Made by a program: the position numbers and the translations under genes. A stretch of DNA of 64,000 nt from CBDFKS01 sp965248905. Lineage in GTDB: Bacteria > Chloroflexota > Dehalococcoidia > Lucifugimonadales > JAGWBF01. The notes under the pieces are model-generated. The model saw only the letters and a program-made list of their open reading frames with translations. It did not search any database and was not told the DNA's origin. Where the stretch lies: contig CBDFKS010000005.1 of NCBI GenBank assembly GCA_965248905.1, positions 1 to 64,000 on the forward strand. The letters run 5' to 3'. Shown here in pieces: positions 8,295-17,393 of this stretch (its first letter is position 1; each line of letters starts with the position of its first letter).

Positions 8295-10508
8295 TCAGTT
8301 GCCAGTCTGGTTTGCGGCACCCGGTGTGGGGTTGACGACCGTCTGGAACTCTCCGATAGCGTCCGGCACCCGCGCGAAGCTCATACCCTCACCCGCCTGC
8401 CCTTCGTCCCAATCAACCTCGGCCACCAGCACGCCGTCCGCTGTCCAGATGCCCAACTCTTCGTCCCCGCCCAGCGCGAAACCGGGCCAGCCGTCCTTCT
8501 CCAGCTCGATTTCCAAGTATCCACCCTGTGGGATTACCAGTTCGTCAGGGAAGGCAACCCGCTTGGCTGCGTCCTTCAGATCGTCGGCCACCACGAAGTC
8601 GGCCAGCGCTATCTCCTCGCCAGAGGCGTTGTACAGCTCGAACCAGTCCAGCGGATCGCCTTTGGCAGCCACCTCGTTAATAACTAGGCCGGTATAAGCC
8701 GCAGTTGTGTCGGCACCGCCTTCGGTGTCCTCGGGGAAGGACGGGATTCCCCCGAAGGAGCCGGAGAAGCTGCCGACAATGGCCGCGCCTGGCTCCGTTC
8801 CCGCTTCCGATAGCTCCAGAATGCCTGTGGTGAAGGGTGAGAAACTGTCCGGTGCGGCGGCCCCGGAGGGTATGGTCCACACACCTCCGGCGATTTCATC
8901 CTCGCCAATGACCAGCGTGGCGCTGCCGGTCAGGTGGGACAAGGGCAGCACAATGGTTAGACCATTGACGGAGCCGTCCGGCTCGACGCCAAAAATGGCT
9001 ATGGATGCCAATGCTCCGGCGCCCGACAGGATGACTTGTTCCTCCGGACTGGCATGACCGGCAATGACGGCTAAGCCATCTACGGATTCTTCATTTTCCT
9101 TCAGCAGCAGACGGGTGACCACCCCCTCCTCCAAGGGGTTGGCGCTCTTGTTGCTTCCCCAAGTGGTCTCAAAGCTCAGTTCCAGGGAGCCTGACTCCCC
9201 AGCCGCGGCGGCCTCTTCGGGTTCGGGCCAATCCGGTGGTTCCGGCGTGATGTCGGCCAAAATTTCGCTCCGCCGCTTCAGAATGAACTTTTGCACCCGC
9301 CCGGTGTCTTCGCCTGCCGCTACCTTGGCTTCGGGTAAGGCGTGCTGCTGGACGATGGCCGCCATTTGGTCAACGCTTGCCAGTAACTCATCTTCGTTCC
9401 AGGCGGTATTCAGCAGTTCTTTCAGGCGGACGACGTATTTCAATCGCCAGTCGGCATTGTTGTACAACCGGTTGGGAATGGCGGAGAGGGCCAGCACCGA
9501 CGGGGGCGGCTCGCTGATGTTGTCAAAGGGATTGGGGTCGTCCTTCAGGTGGAAAGTGTCATCCACTCCCCAAGGAATGAACACAAAGGGGCCGTCGGGT
9601 TCCCGGTAGAAGTGGTAGTTGTTGCGGTCGCCGGCATAGCCGTCCCAGTGACCCACCAGCACTTCCGTAGCCCAGAAGGACAGGAAGCGGTCCAGATCAA
9701 CGGCCTTGGCCAAGGCCTCCAGCCCGCCGTCCGACGGGTCCTGAAGGGCGGCCACCAAAGCATCAATGTCCGACCACTCGTCGGCGTCTTCGTTGGTTTT
9801 CTTCTCTAAAGTGCCTCGAAAGTCGGGTGCAAAATCGCTTACCGTTCCCTCATACAGGTTGCCCTCGGCGTTATTGAAATGGCGCGTCAGGAAGGGCTTC
9901 TTGATCTCCTCCGCGTGAACATAAAGCCCTAGGTTCTTTCCGTTCACCGTAACCGTAGCGAAATTGCATCGCGGCGAAGGCGACCCTGCGGCTGCGAAAA
10001 TCTGGTAGGTCAAGCAGGTGTTGACCATCGAGGCGTCCTGGATGCTGTTGTTCAGGGTCATCCGCTGGATGACGCCGCCAAGAGACCGGTCATCTACATA
10101 TTTGTCAAACCGGAGCTTCAGCGCCGGCTTGGTGTCGCTCTGGGATCCTAGGAAACCCTTCTTGCGGACGCCGACGTTGGAGTAGGTTTCGCCGTCCACG
10201 GTCACGGTGCCCGAGAACCAGGTGTAGATGTTGGCGAAGGGACGGGAGAGGCCATATTCCTCGATTTCCGCCATCACGTCCTCGAAGGTGCGGGTCTGAT
10301 GGCGCAGAGTGTCCCAATCCTCCGGCGCCATTTCGACCTCTATGTTCAGAACGCGGTCGAGAGCGAAGTAGGCCTCGCTGGGGTCGCCATCGGCGTCGCT
10401 GTCCGGGGTGGGAACGAGCGTGACCATAGCGTCTTGTCCACATCCGGCGGCCAGGATGGCTACAACCATCAGACCAGTCCCTACCAGTATTTTTATGCGG
10501 GTATTCAA
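8295..10508 (-). CDS. CotH-kinase-like lipoprotein with C-terminal lamin-tail domain
   Basis: The 737-residue lipoprotein has a lipobox LAAGC at residues 19-23. Residues of about 45-430 form a CotH domain: a start FALDRVLNIEVEMAPEDWD, then SNVGVRKKGFLGS, NNSIQDASMVNTCLTYQIF and GDRNNYHFYREPDG with FIPWGVDDTF. CotH proteins are atypical kinases, first known in spore coats and common in exported proteins. Residues of about 605-735 fit a lamin-tail domain (LVINEVAAKGDPLDWFELYN), a surface Ig-like fold. It probably acts outside the membrane; the substrate is unknown. It is monocistronic on this strand. Confidence 0.85.
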   Translation of the reverse strand: MNTRIKILVGTGLMVVAILAAGCGQDAMVTLVPTPDSDADGDPSEAYFALDRVLNIEVEMAPEDWDTLRHQTRTFEDVMAEIEEYGLSRPFANIYTWFSGTVTVDGETYSNVGVRKKGFLGSQSDTKPALKLRFDKYVDDRSLGGVIQRMTLNNSIQDASMVNTCLTYQIFAAAGSPSPRCNFATVTVNGKNLGLYVHAEEIKKPFLTRHFNNAEGNLYEGTVSDFAPDFRGTLEKKTNEDADEWSDIDALVAALQDPSDGGLEALAKAVDLDRFLSFWATEVLVGHWDGYAGDRNNYHFYREPDGPFVFIPWGVDDTFHLKDDPNPFDNISEPPPSVLALSAIPNRLYNNADWRLKYVVRLKELLNTAWNEDELLASVDQMAAIVQQHALPEAKVAAGEDTGRVQKFILKRRSEILADITPEPPDWPEPEEAAAAGESGSLELSFETTWGSNKSANPLEEGVVTRLLLKENEESVDGLAVIAGHASPEEQVILSGAGALASIAIFGVEPDGSVNGLTIVLPLSHLTGSATLVIGEDEIAGGVWTIPSGAAAPDSFSPFTTGILELSEAGTEPGAAIVGSFSGSFGGIPSFPEDTEGGADTTAAYTGLVINEVAAKGDPLDWFELYNASGEEIALADFVVADDLKDAAKRVAFPDELVIPQGGYLEIELEKDGWPGFALGGDEELGIWTADGVLVAEVDWDEGQAGEGMSFARVPDAIGEFQTVVNPTPGAANQTGN

Positions 10509-10699
10509 TTTCCTTTCTTTTCAGTCCTTAATCCACGAAGTTAAAGACTAGACGCATTATGCCTTCTTGTAAAACTGAAATTACGGTGCCGTCGTGTGCT
10601 AGGTGGTGGCCCTAACCAAGGTGCCTTCACGAGCTGGGTTACCAATTCCCGGAAAAGCACCCGAGCGATTGTGGTCGACGAACGTCGAGAAGCAACGTG

Positions 10700-11034
10700 G
10701 ACTGCCCAGCCTCTTCATCTCCTGGCTAGGCGGCAACATGAATACCCTTGCCATGGGTAAGGCTTGCCGTATGGAGCAGACTAGCAATAGCAGGATGCTC
10801 ATCAGCAATCAGTCCCATCCAAGCAACGTGCAAGTCAGATAGTGACCAAGTGTCCTTGAAAGCCGCCCTGCCGCCTTGCTACCTACAGGTGCTTCGTAAT
10901 CGCGGTTTGAGTTGAAAGGCGGGTCCAGGTAAATCAGATCTACAGACTCGGAATTGAGGCCGCGCATGATGTCCAGGTTGTCACCCGTCCAGATCGTCTC
11001 ATCCACAAAGTTCGGAGAGGCCATTATGCGGTCA
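10700..11034 (-). pseudogene. DNA adenine methyltransferase remnant, frameshifted
   Basis: From ATG 11034 the frame gives NFVDETIWTGDNLDIMRGLN and VDLIYLDPPFNSN, the latter the DPPF catalytic motif of N6-adenine methyltransferases. After GSKAAG the frame shifts at about 10868 (GGGCGG where GGGGCGG would keep the frame). It then continues as AAFKDTWSLSDLHVAWMG, typical of this family, until a stop near 10726. Most of the target-recognition part is missing. It starts 32 bases after the IS1595-type transposase stop, so it may be a passenger gene of that element. Confidence 0.75.
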
Positions 11035-11065
11035 GCCCCGCGTAAGTCATCCGCTTGCCGTCCGC

Positions 11066-11872
11066 TCACCGCGCCATAATGCACATTTGCTCGACGGTGT
11101 CCATTGGGCGGCTGTTGTGGCGGCCCTCAAATTCAGCAACGTACCGGGGACGATGCTTGACGCTCATCTGGTGGTAGGCACCTACATATCCCCGCTTGAG
11201 CATAGCCCAATGAGACTCCATACCGTTGGTGTGCGCCATGCCGTGAACGTACTCTTTGGCCGAATGCTTGACGGCCTCGTGTGGGCGATTCAGCCCCTGA
11301 TAAGCCCTGGCTTCGTCGGTGTAGACCTGAGCCGTGGCTTCCGTCCTAGACTCCACAAAACCTTGAAGCGTGGGCGCATCGGTGGACTCCACGGCGTTAG
11401 AGGCAATCTGACCAGTCTCCCTGTCCTTGATACCAACAACCGCCGTCTTGCCCACTGACCCACGTCCAGCCTTGAGCTTGCGGGATTCGTGCTTGTTCCG
11501 CTCCTTCCCACCGATATAGGTTTCGTCTACTTCCACTGGTCCGGCAAACTTGTCATCATCGGTGGTCCACATTCTCCGTATCCGGTGCGCCATATACAAC
11601 GCGGGACTTTGAGCGATTCCCAAGTCGCGGTGTAGCTCATACTGGATACGCCCTTGAGGTTCATGCTGTAGAGGAAGAAAGCGATTGCCCATTGGCTCAG
11701 GGGCAAGTTGGAACTATGCAGGAGCGCAAGCCTTCTCGCGGCACCGGAAGGGCTGGGGTTTACGGCTGGCAACCGTAGCGACATTCAGGCTACCACAGAA
11801 GGTACAAGCTACGCCAACAGGCCAACGTTGCTCGACAAACCACGCCTCCGCCTTTTCCTCAGTGCCACCCAT
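11066..11872 (-). pseudogene. IS1595-family (ISXO2-like) transposase, frameshifted
   Basis: The start ATG at 11872 gives MGGTEEKAEAWF, then a zinc-ribbon half (CTFCGSLNVAT with FRCREKAC). After this two frame changes occur near 11720 and 11650. The rest is a clear ISXO2-like DDE domain: GPVEVDETYIGG, VYTDEARAYQGL and HTNGMESHWAMLKRG. A stretch of the zinc ribbon appears deleted. The ATG overlaps the TAA of the upstream small membrane gene (TAATG). Confidence 0.8.
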
Positions 11873-12048
11873 TAGGACTTACTAGCCAACTTGTACAGGA
11901 AATAGGCCACCAGGCCGGTGAGTACCCCGGCAACGGCTCCAATGGCAAGTGAGACGAGAAATGAATAGTCGTCCTGCAGGTAATTCATCACGAGGGTGGT
12001 TACGACAGCGGTAGGTACGGCGATGACCAGACTAGCTTTCGTGTCCAC
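11872..12048 (-). CDS. 58-residue membrane protein coupled to the IS1595-type transposase
   Basis: GTG start at 12048 with a good ribosome binding site (GAGGTGAGAAACC). The product MDTKASLVIAVPTAVVTTLV has two hydrophobic segments, about 5-20 and 29-51, ending YFLYKLASKS. Its TAA stop shares a base with the transposase ATG, so the two genes are translationally coupled and the small protein may belong to the element. No family is recognised. Confidence 0.6.
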   Translation of the reverse strand: MDTKASLVIAVPTAVVTTLVMNYLQDDYSFLVSLAIGAVAGVLTGLVAYFLYKLASKS

Positions 12049-12311
12049 GGTTTCTCACCTCATTTGGTAGGAGTCCAGCATGGTAACACACCATAACTTG
12101 CGGGTTAACAAAGAGTCACTCCTATCCATACCCGACCACCAACTCCACGTCGGTAAGCGTCATATCCGGAATGATATGCGGGTTCCGGCACCGCAAAGCG
12201 ACCTTGACCTTGTGCTGCCCCTTCGAGACTCGTTCAGGTTCCAGCGTTGTAGGACTGCCAAACCACGCCGGACACTCTGTCGCCCGTGTACTCGATGCTT
12301 GGATCACGTAG

Positions 12312-12548
12312 TGGGTCATCGCCCCACGCGACCTCACCTACGCCTTCCCCGCCGACTTCCCGCAGCGCCTAGCGCGGTTCAAGAAGGAGTCTGGCCTGTC
12401 GTGTTCAGAGCTGACGCGCCGCCTTGGGACCTATCGCCACACCGCATGGCGTTGGACTGAAGGTGGGGTACGGCCCAACGCGCATCACATGATGGCTCTG
12501 CTTGACTTGGCCGACGATCTGGGACTCGGCCATCTGTTCGCCGACTGA
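12312..12548 (+). CDS. XRE-like helix-turn-helix protein, start unclear
   Basis: The open frame encodes FPQRLARFKKESGLSCSELT and RRLGTYRHTAWRWTEGG, a helix-turn-helix of the XRE kind, ending DLADDLGLGHLFAD. This C-terminal form is common in small regulators of this kind of genome. No ATG, GTG or TTG start is present after the in-frame TAG at 12309-12311, so the gene may be truncated or start at a rare codon. It probably binds DNA; the target is unknown. Confidence 0.55.
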   Translation, partial: WVIAPRDLTYAFPADFPQRLARFKKESGLSCSELTRRLGTYRHTAWRWTEGGVRPNAHHMMALLDLADDLGLGHLFAD

Positions 12549-12683
12549 GGCGGCGCACCGCTGGAGCCACCTGCGACCGCAGGGGTCTGAGACGTAAAAA
12601 TGTGCCGCATACATGGACGTGCTGGGGCAGCCATCGTAGGAATACGGTGGCTGCCCCTCTGGTATGCCGGCCTAGCGCCCGTG

Positions 12684-12800
12684 CTGCGGTTGCTCGTCGA
12701 TCAGATTCTCGTGGACAAGGACAACAAGGTGAGCATCACCCTTGGCATCCCAACTGACAGCTTGATGTCGATTGAGAAAATGGAATCACATTCATCCTGA
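12684..12800 (+). pseudogene. Possible serine recombinase C-terminal remnant
   Basis: The frame gives LRLLVDQILVDKDNKVSITL followed by GIPTDS, similar to the extreme C-terminus of large serine recombinases (VDxIxV.D..V.I...IP). Upstream sequence does not match a recombinase. Weak, short evidence. Confidence 0.35.
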
Positions 12801-12886
12801 GGAACAACCGATCCAGCTTCCCTTGGATTTCACAGATGATGTTGAATGGAGAAAGAACGCGCCCGATGAGGAGGCTAGCGAGAAGG

Positions 12887-13174
12887 CTAGCTAGGTGAAC
12901 TTCCCCACCTGGCTGCTGCCGCCTTCCGAGCAATCTCGCTACGCCGTTCCGGTGTGAGCTTTGCGGCCCTAGCTTTGCCACCCTTCTTCCCGCCCAGGCG
13001 GCCTAGAGCGACGGCGGCGGGGTTCTTTCCCTGCAGGTCTTCCTGTTGATCGACTTCCTCTCCAGCCCTCTCGGGTTGGGGAGGAACATCTTGGTCAGTG
13101 GCTTCTTGCACAACGCGGAACGCAGTCACCGCGAAGTCGTGGTCGTCCTTCTTCTTGCTTGAGCGCTTAGCCAT
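12887..13174 (-). CDS. Conserved small basic protein (GGKKGGKARAA type)
   Basis: The 95-residue product begins MAKRSSKKKDDHDFAV, has an acidic middle and ends with ALGRLGGKKGGKARAAKLTP and ERRSEIARKAAAARW. This Lys/Ala-rich C-terminal signature is widespread in small bacterial proteins of unknown function, often on mobile islands, and suggests nucleic-acid binding. It stands alone, facing the HTH gene region. Confidence 0.7.
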   Translation of the reverse strand: MAKRSSKKKDDHDFAVTAFRVVQEATDQDVPPQPERAGEEVDQQEDLQGKNPAAVALGRLGGKKGGKARAAKLTPERRSEIARKAAAARWGSSPS

Positions 13175-13211
13175 ACTCCAAGGCTAGCACTGTCACCCCA
13201 TCCCGTCAAAT

Positions 13212-13355
13212 TCAAATTGATACACTACCCACGCCTGATGCCATAGCATAGGAGACATATGCGTAGCAGCCGGCCAGCAACAGCACGACAGGCAGTCCCC
13301 AGCGCAGGGCTCGGGAGCCCGTCAGCCATGTGATTTGCCGTCGCGTTCCCGCCAT
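13212..13355 (-). CDS. 47-residue single-pass membrane peptide
   Basis: ATG at 13355 with GGGAGAAGC upstream. The product starts MAGTRRQITWLTGSRALRWG and has one hydrophobic segment, LPVVLLLAGCYAYVSYAM. It begins 23 bases after the betaine-binding protein gene stops, so it may be co-transcribed. It could also be the remnant of a permease N-terminus. Unconfirmed. Confidence 0.4.
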   Translation of the reverse strand: MAGTRRQITWLTGSRALRWGLPVVLLLAGCYAYVSYAMASGVGSVSI

Positions 13356-13378
13356 CTGCTTCTCCCTCGGAGGTAATT

Positions 13379-14395
13379 CTACCTATACACGTCAGGCCAG
13401 CCTTCAGCGCGCTCGACGCCGTTAAGGGCCTCCCGTATGGCGGTGGCAGCCTCATCCGTCACCCAATGGCGCCAGATGCCTGGATTGTTATTCAACCACC
13501 AGATCGCAGTATCGGCATGGCTGGCGTCGTTGTCGATTCGCCATATCGACATGGATGCGTAGTGGTCGGCATTCAAATCCCACTTTAGCAACATGCCGGC
13601 CACTTCGGGAGCGCGCATCAGCAGTTCAGGGCGCACCGCGATTAGGAGAGTTGTTTCGTCGTAAGCGCAGGCTTTGGTGGTTGCCCAGCACTGGTGGCTG
13701 TAGGGGGGTTCTTCCAATTGGACCATGTGTAATTTCAACGAGGGGGCCATGCTGCTGTCCAGATAACCCAGCCAGGGGCTCCTTTTCTCATAGAGATCGA
13801 AAAGCCCGCTGTGCAACGCCGCTTCGGATTCAGGCACCACCATATAGACATGATCGGAAAGGCCGTAGCTGTTGACTTGAATCTGGTTCACCGCGTTACA
13901 GACCCAGTCATCAGGGCAGGAAATCAGCCTGGCCTTGCCGCCACTTTCAGAGGTTGCGAACAGCTTCTGGTATTGCTCCTCCTTCAGATCTTCAACGCTG
14001 TCCAACTCCGGATGCGACTCCTGTATGTAAGCAGGGATCATGAACGCCGATTGCGAGAGTTTGCTCAGGCTTTCGCCCAGGGAAACCACCTCGCCCGCTT
14101 CCGCGGCTTCCTCCCAGGCTTCGCGGGCGTTGGGCAACCAGAGTTCCATCATCACGTCGCTGTCGCCCCGCCTCAGTGCTGGGAACGCCACTGTGGGACC
14201 TCCTTCTATCACATCAGTAGGATACCCATAGCCCTTCTCCACGATGTATTGAGCGATGCGGTTCTGTGACAATGCGCTGTCCCAGCCAAGATCATTGAAC
14301 ACTATGGGACCCTTAGGGTCATTGGATGTGGGAGAACAGGCCAGAATCGCGGCAACCGCCGTTATCATAAGCACCAGTCTGTATTTGGTCGGCAT
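13379..14395 (-). CDS. Glycine betaine/choline ABC transporter substrate-binding lipoprotein (OpuAC type)
   Basis: The 338-residue product has a signal ending in lipobox ILAC at 17-20. The exported part fits the OpuAC/QAT family: FNDLGWDSALSQNRIAQYIV, GGPTVAFPALRRGDSDVMME LW-like pocket, PDDWVCNAVNQIQVNSYGL and several conserved Trp/Tyr residues expected to form the aromatic cage for quaternary ammonium ligands. It would deliver betaine-like osmolytes or choline to a permease. No ATPase or permease gene lies nearby, only a 47-residue membrane ORF, so it is an orphan or its partners are elsewhere. Confidence 0.85.
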   Translation of the reverse strand: MPTKYRLVLMITAVAAILACSPTSNDPKGPIVFNDLGWDSALSQNRIAQYIVEKGYGYPTDVIEGGPTVAFPALRRGDSDVMMELWLPNAREAWEEAAEAGEVVSLGESLSKLSQSAFMIPAYIQESHPELDSVEDLKEEQYQKLFATSESGGKARLISCPDDWVCNAVNQIQVNSYGLSDHVYMVVPESEAALHSGLFDLYEKRSPWLGYLDSSMAPSLKLHMVQLEEPPYSHQCWATTKACAYDETTLLIAVRPELLMRAPEVAGMLLKWDLNADHYASMSIWRIDNDASHADTAIWWLNNNPGIWRHWVTDEAATAIREALNGVERAEGWPDVYR

Positions 14396-14520
14396 GAGTT
14401 CATCCTTGCTCGTATATTTGGACTCTAGCGAACCTCAGAAAAATCGAGCCATCAAACCCGGCATCAACCCAGGCAATCCCCGGTCTGGATTGCTCGTGGC
14501 TGCCAACAGTGTGCGGTCAC

Positions 14521-14775
14521 TCATCTCGCATCGAGTACCTTACTATCCCCGCGTGGAAACAGTCTAGCTACACCTCCAACCTGAACCTGAGCGTGAAAGT
14601 TCTCGATTTTGTCCAGTTTGGTGGGCTCAATTGCACTATTAGGCTCAGCGTCGTCGCATCCTGCCATGGCCGCCGTCAGGAGGACTGCTAATCCCCACAT
14701 GACGCCCAAAGTCGAAAGTCTTGTCCGGCGCTTCAATGCGAACTCCCGCCTAAGCATTCGGAAACTCCAGATCAT
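14521..14775 (-). CDS. Small lipoprotein-like ORF downstream of the serpin
   Basis: The 84-residue frame has a hydrophobic stretch VMWGLAVLLTAAMAGC ending in lipobox AMAGC, then PTKLDKIENFHAQVQVGG. It starts 8 bases after the serpin stop codon. The region after the lipobox is the second copy of the dispersed 40-bp repeat, so the reading could be accidental. Start may be at MLRREF instead. Confidence 0.4.
   Translation of the reverse strand: MIWSFRMLRREFALKRRTRLSTLGVMWGLAVLLTAAMAGCDDAEPNSAIEPTKLDKIENFHAQVQVGGVARLFPRGDSKVLDAR
14587..14626 (+). repeat. Dispersed 40-bp repeat, copy 2 of 3
   Basis: Shares CGATTTTGTCCAGTTTGGTG and flanks with 8001-8041 and 28324-28364. It overlaps the small lipoprotein-like ORF. 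Confidence 0.7.
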
Positions 14776-14783
14776 CAGGGCAT

Positions 14784-16151
14784 CTACCTGGGGTCCTCGA
14801 TGCGCCCCAGGAAGAGGATCGCGTCCGTCGCCCGGTCCCGGATCAGGAAAATGAAGGGTCGGTCGACCATGACTGTTTTCACTTCGCCAAACTCTGACTC
14901 CGTCTTTACAACCACACCCGTGGCCGCCGCAGCCTCGGTACCCTTTTCATCCACCGATACAAAAGCTTTGTGTATGACTGCCGAGATCAGCAGACACGGA
15001 AGGTCCCCGGCAACACACGAGCGGCCGTCCATCCCCGAGAAGTCGGATGCGTTGTTGTCGAAAGCGTTGGATATCCCCATCTCCTTGAGGGTTTCGGTCA
15101 GCCGGAACGTCGACTCGAACTCGAACTTCAGCATGGTCAACTCAACGCCCCTGCGCTCAATGTCCCCGAGGATTCCGCTCACAAACGCGGCATCCAGCGA
15201 CTCCTCGAACTCCCTGAATCGTCCGCTGTCGGGCATCAAGATGGTCATCGACAGTTCATTACCGTAGTAAGGCAAATCCACAGCCTGGTATCCGTCTCCC
15301 TCCGCATAGCCATGTCTCTCGGTCTGCCTCATCATTGGCACGTCGACCTCGCTGCCATCCAGGAGGTGAAATGGGCGCGAAACTGTGGAACTCTTGGTGA
15401 AGGGATAGAGCCAAGCCGCGTTGAAGTAAATGGCGTTCGTCAGCACCATCCTCGTCAGTTCGTCGATAACGTCCCGGGGTATCAGGTCCTTGATCCTGTC
15501 CTCCGTCCGCTCGGCAACCCAGTCGTTGATCGTGATCCGCGACTGCTCCGGCGCATTCCGGAAGTCCGCCGGCCTCACCCCTGCTCCGTAGTTTTCAGCA
15601 AGCACGTCGAGGAAGCTCTCCAGAAAGTCATAGTCTTCCTGGCCCCAGACTGCGTTGGCGATGTTCAACCTGAACCCTTCATCATCTTTGCCCTGTGCGC
15701 CTTCGCCACGGGACGCGAGCTCCGTGTCCAGGGCGTTGAACGCGGGGTGCAGCTTGTCTTGGGAAAGGAGGTAGCGGAGCGTATCCGCCATCTGCCTCTC
15801 CGTCTCTCCCTTTGCCCCAGCATAGGTCATGGCAAGAGCTAGGGAGATGCTGTAGGGCGAGTAGAACAGGTTCCCGTCTGCGACTCTGAGGTTCTGGTAC
15901 AGGTCGAAGGCGAAAGCGCTGTTGCCCTTGACCAGGACCGTTAGCTCTGCATCTGTGGCTGCTGATGCAGAGCGCTCCTTCGCCGAACGCAATTCCTCAC
16001 TTGGTTCCTTCGCCAGCCCCGGAGTTTGTGTGGGTGCGGGTTCTGCAGTAGCGGCAAGGGGCGGCCGGGTGGTGGGTGATGGTGTGGCAGTGCCACAGGC
16101 CACCAGCGTAAGGGCCGCCAATCCAATAACGATGGTCAACACAAGTCGCAT
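14784..16151 (-). CDS. Serpin-family serine protease inhibitor, lipoprotein
   Basis: The 455-residue product has a lipobox LVAC at 16-19 and a Pro/Thr-rich linker to about residue 75. A full-length serpin fold follows: NLFYSPYSISLALAMTYAGA, LTNAIYFNAAWLYPF, LPYYGNELSMTILMPD, and the hinge/reactive loop VDEKGTEAAAATGVVV, then FIFLIRDRATDAILFLGRI. The hinge GTEAAAATG is the small-residue pattern of inhibitory serpins, so it probably traps secreted serine (or cysteine) proteases at the cell surface. The P1 residue lies in the KTESEFGE stretch, uncertain. A short ORF follows after 8 bases. Confidence 0.9.
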   Translation of the reverse strand: MRLVLTIVIGLAALTLVACGTATPSPTTRPPLAATAEPAPTQTPGLAKEPSEELRSAKERSASAATDAELTVLVKGNSAFAFDLYQNLRVADGNLFYSPYSISLALAMTYAGAKGETERQMADTLRYLLSQDKLHPAFNALDTELASRGEGAQGKDDEGFRLNIANAVWGQEDYDFLESFLDVLAENYGAGVRPADFRNAPEQSRITINDWVAERTEDRIKDLIPRDVIDELTRMVLTNAIYFNAAWLYPFTKSSTVSRPFHLLDGSEVDVPMMRQTERHGYAEGDGYQAVDLPYYGNELSMTILMPDSGRFREFEESLDAAFVSGILGDIERRGVELTMLKFEFESTFRLTETLKEMGISNAFDNNASDFSGMDGRSCVAGDLPCLLISAVIHKAFVSVDEKGTEAAAATGVVVKTESEFGEVKTVMVDRPFIFLIRDRATDAILFLGRIEDPR

Positions 16152-16440
16152 GATACTCCCTTCATTTTGATGAGCTTGTTTACCCTATACCGTATAGACG
16201 TTCCTTCATAAGAAAAAGTTCCCGGTGACTTTGGAATTTCTTTTCTTGTCATACAATCGAGTTCTATTCCGAAGCTGAAACGAGACTGCCGTTCAACGTG
16301 TGAACTCGTCTGTCATTCTTCCATTTAAAGTACTCCGATTCGTTCTTCTTCGGAGGCGTGTTCAGGACAGCCTTACCGACATTCGCCGGCGTGTCCGGTA
16401 TCTGCTCCGCATCGGGCTAGACGGACGGCCCGCCTTTCGC
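16152..16440. other. Intergenic, upstream region of the serpin gene
   Basis: Contains the serpin ribosome binding region and the AT-rich stretch around 16180-16260 that could hold its promoter. No further feature. Confidence 0.4.
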
Positions 16441-16535
16441 TTATTCTCTTTCTTGGCTGCCATCCGCTAGTCCTCTGGCGGACTGATAGAACTTCTCGTC
16501 GGCAGTCCATAGATCGCAGCCTAGACCCTCGGCCA
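16441..16535 (-). pseudogene. PIN-domain (VapC-like) toxin, C-terminal remnant
   Basis: The minus strand reads LAEGLGCDLWTADEKFYQSA before a stop at 16441. This matches the last catalytic segment of VapC toxins (LA..LG..L.TAD..F). The rest of the domain is not found in frame, so this is a fragment. Confidence 0.5.
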
Positions 16536-16606
16536 ACGCCAAGTGCGTACAGAACCTACTCTATAGTACGTGGTGCGTGGGGATACCTCCCGGTCGCCGC
16601 CCGGTA

Positions 16607-16979
16607 TCACTCCATCGCCTGCACGACTACACGACCGCCGTCGACGATTTCCACATACAAGCTATGGCTGTCGAGCAAGAGCATACCTACCAGGGGCATG
16701 GCATCCGCCACGTAGGTATCCACGTATCTCGGCTGGCCGTCCCAGAGCACCGTGACATCGTATATGTCGAAGGTCTCCTCGCTGCCGTTGGCCAGGGTCG
16801 CCCGGCCATGACTTTGAAAGGATAGCCCCAGTTCTGCGACCATCGCGGGCGGCAAAGTCAGAAAGCCGCTGTAACCGGTGTCAATCACGGTGTCGATTTC
16901 CCGTGCCTGTCCTGCCGGGCCGCGCAAGGGGAGGTTTTTGACCGCTTCGTAAGGCAGCGTTCACTACCCCCTCGATCAC
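16607..16979 (-). pseudogene. Clan AA aspartic protease-like protein, single-base frameshift
   Basis: From GTG 16979 the reading is VIEGVVNAA and then, after dropping one T of a TT at about 16951, YEAVKNLPLRGPAGQAREID and DTVIDTGYSGFLTLPPAM. DTGYSG is the retropepsin-like active site motif (D-T/S-G), and PLVGMLLLDSHSLYVE is the usual second half. This family is about 120 residues long and often accompanies toxin-antitoxin genes. Only the single-base shift breaks it; it may be functional if the indel is a sequencing error. Confidence 0.7.
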
Positions 16980-17328
16980 TCGGCTCTCCGCAAGGGTCGG
17001 CCCCCGAAGCTGACCAGCGCCCCATATCCGACCCGGACGCTCCAGACATCGGCATTCGGGCATCACTCTCGCAGACGATTCGACGCGGCAGAAACGGTGT
17101 CACCAACGGCGTAGCAGCCGCTGTCGACGTCGATGGCGACTATTTTCCCGTGATGGGTCTCTTCGACCTGTGGCCGGATGTCCCGCTCGTATATCTCATC
17201 GCCGAGGCGGGCCGGGCTGGTATCGTCACCTCTTCCCTCCCTCTCACAGGCGTTCTTCTACACCTGAGATTCTACGCTTCCCGACGATTTCGGACAACAA
17301 AAAAGCCCGCATACACACGAGCTTGTGG
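16980..17328. other. Intergenic stretch
   Basis: Short frames on both strands, none with a recognised motif or start signal. It leads into the terminator at 17329. Confidence 0.4.
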
Positions 17329-17374
17329 AAGGGTGGAGGCCATCACAGATATGGCGATGGCCTCCACCCTTTTT
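17329..17374 (+). terminator. Strong intrinsic terminator
   Basis: AAGGGTGGAGGCCATC pairs perfectly with GATGGCCTCCACCCTT across an 11-base loop and is followed by a T-run (TTTTT) on the plus strand. It sits between the end of the tandem-HTH gene and a region with no clear plus-strand gene. The transcript it ends may be a lost gene or an unannotated RNA. Confidence 0.75.
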
Positions 17375-17393
17375 CTACGCAGCGGTCAACGTC

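Noticed and set aside
12122..12337. Minus-strand frame with KGQHKVKVALRCRNPHIIPD
   Set aside because: The stretch looks partly coding-like but no family, start signal or partner is evident, so I left it out.
17329..17374. Operator palindrome reading
   Set aside because: The T-run directly after the stem on the plus strand fits an intrinsic terminator better.
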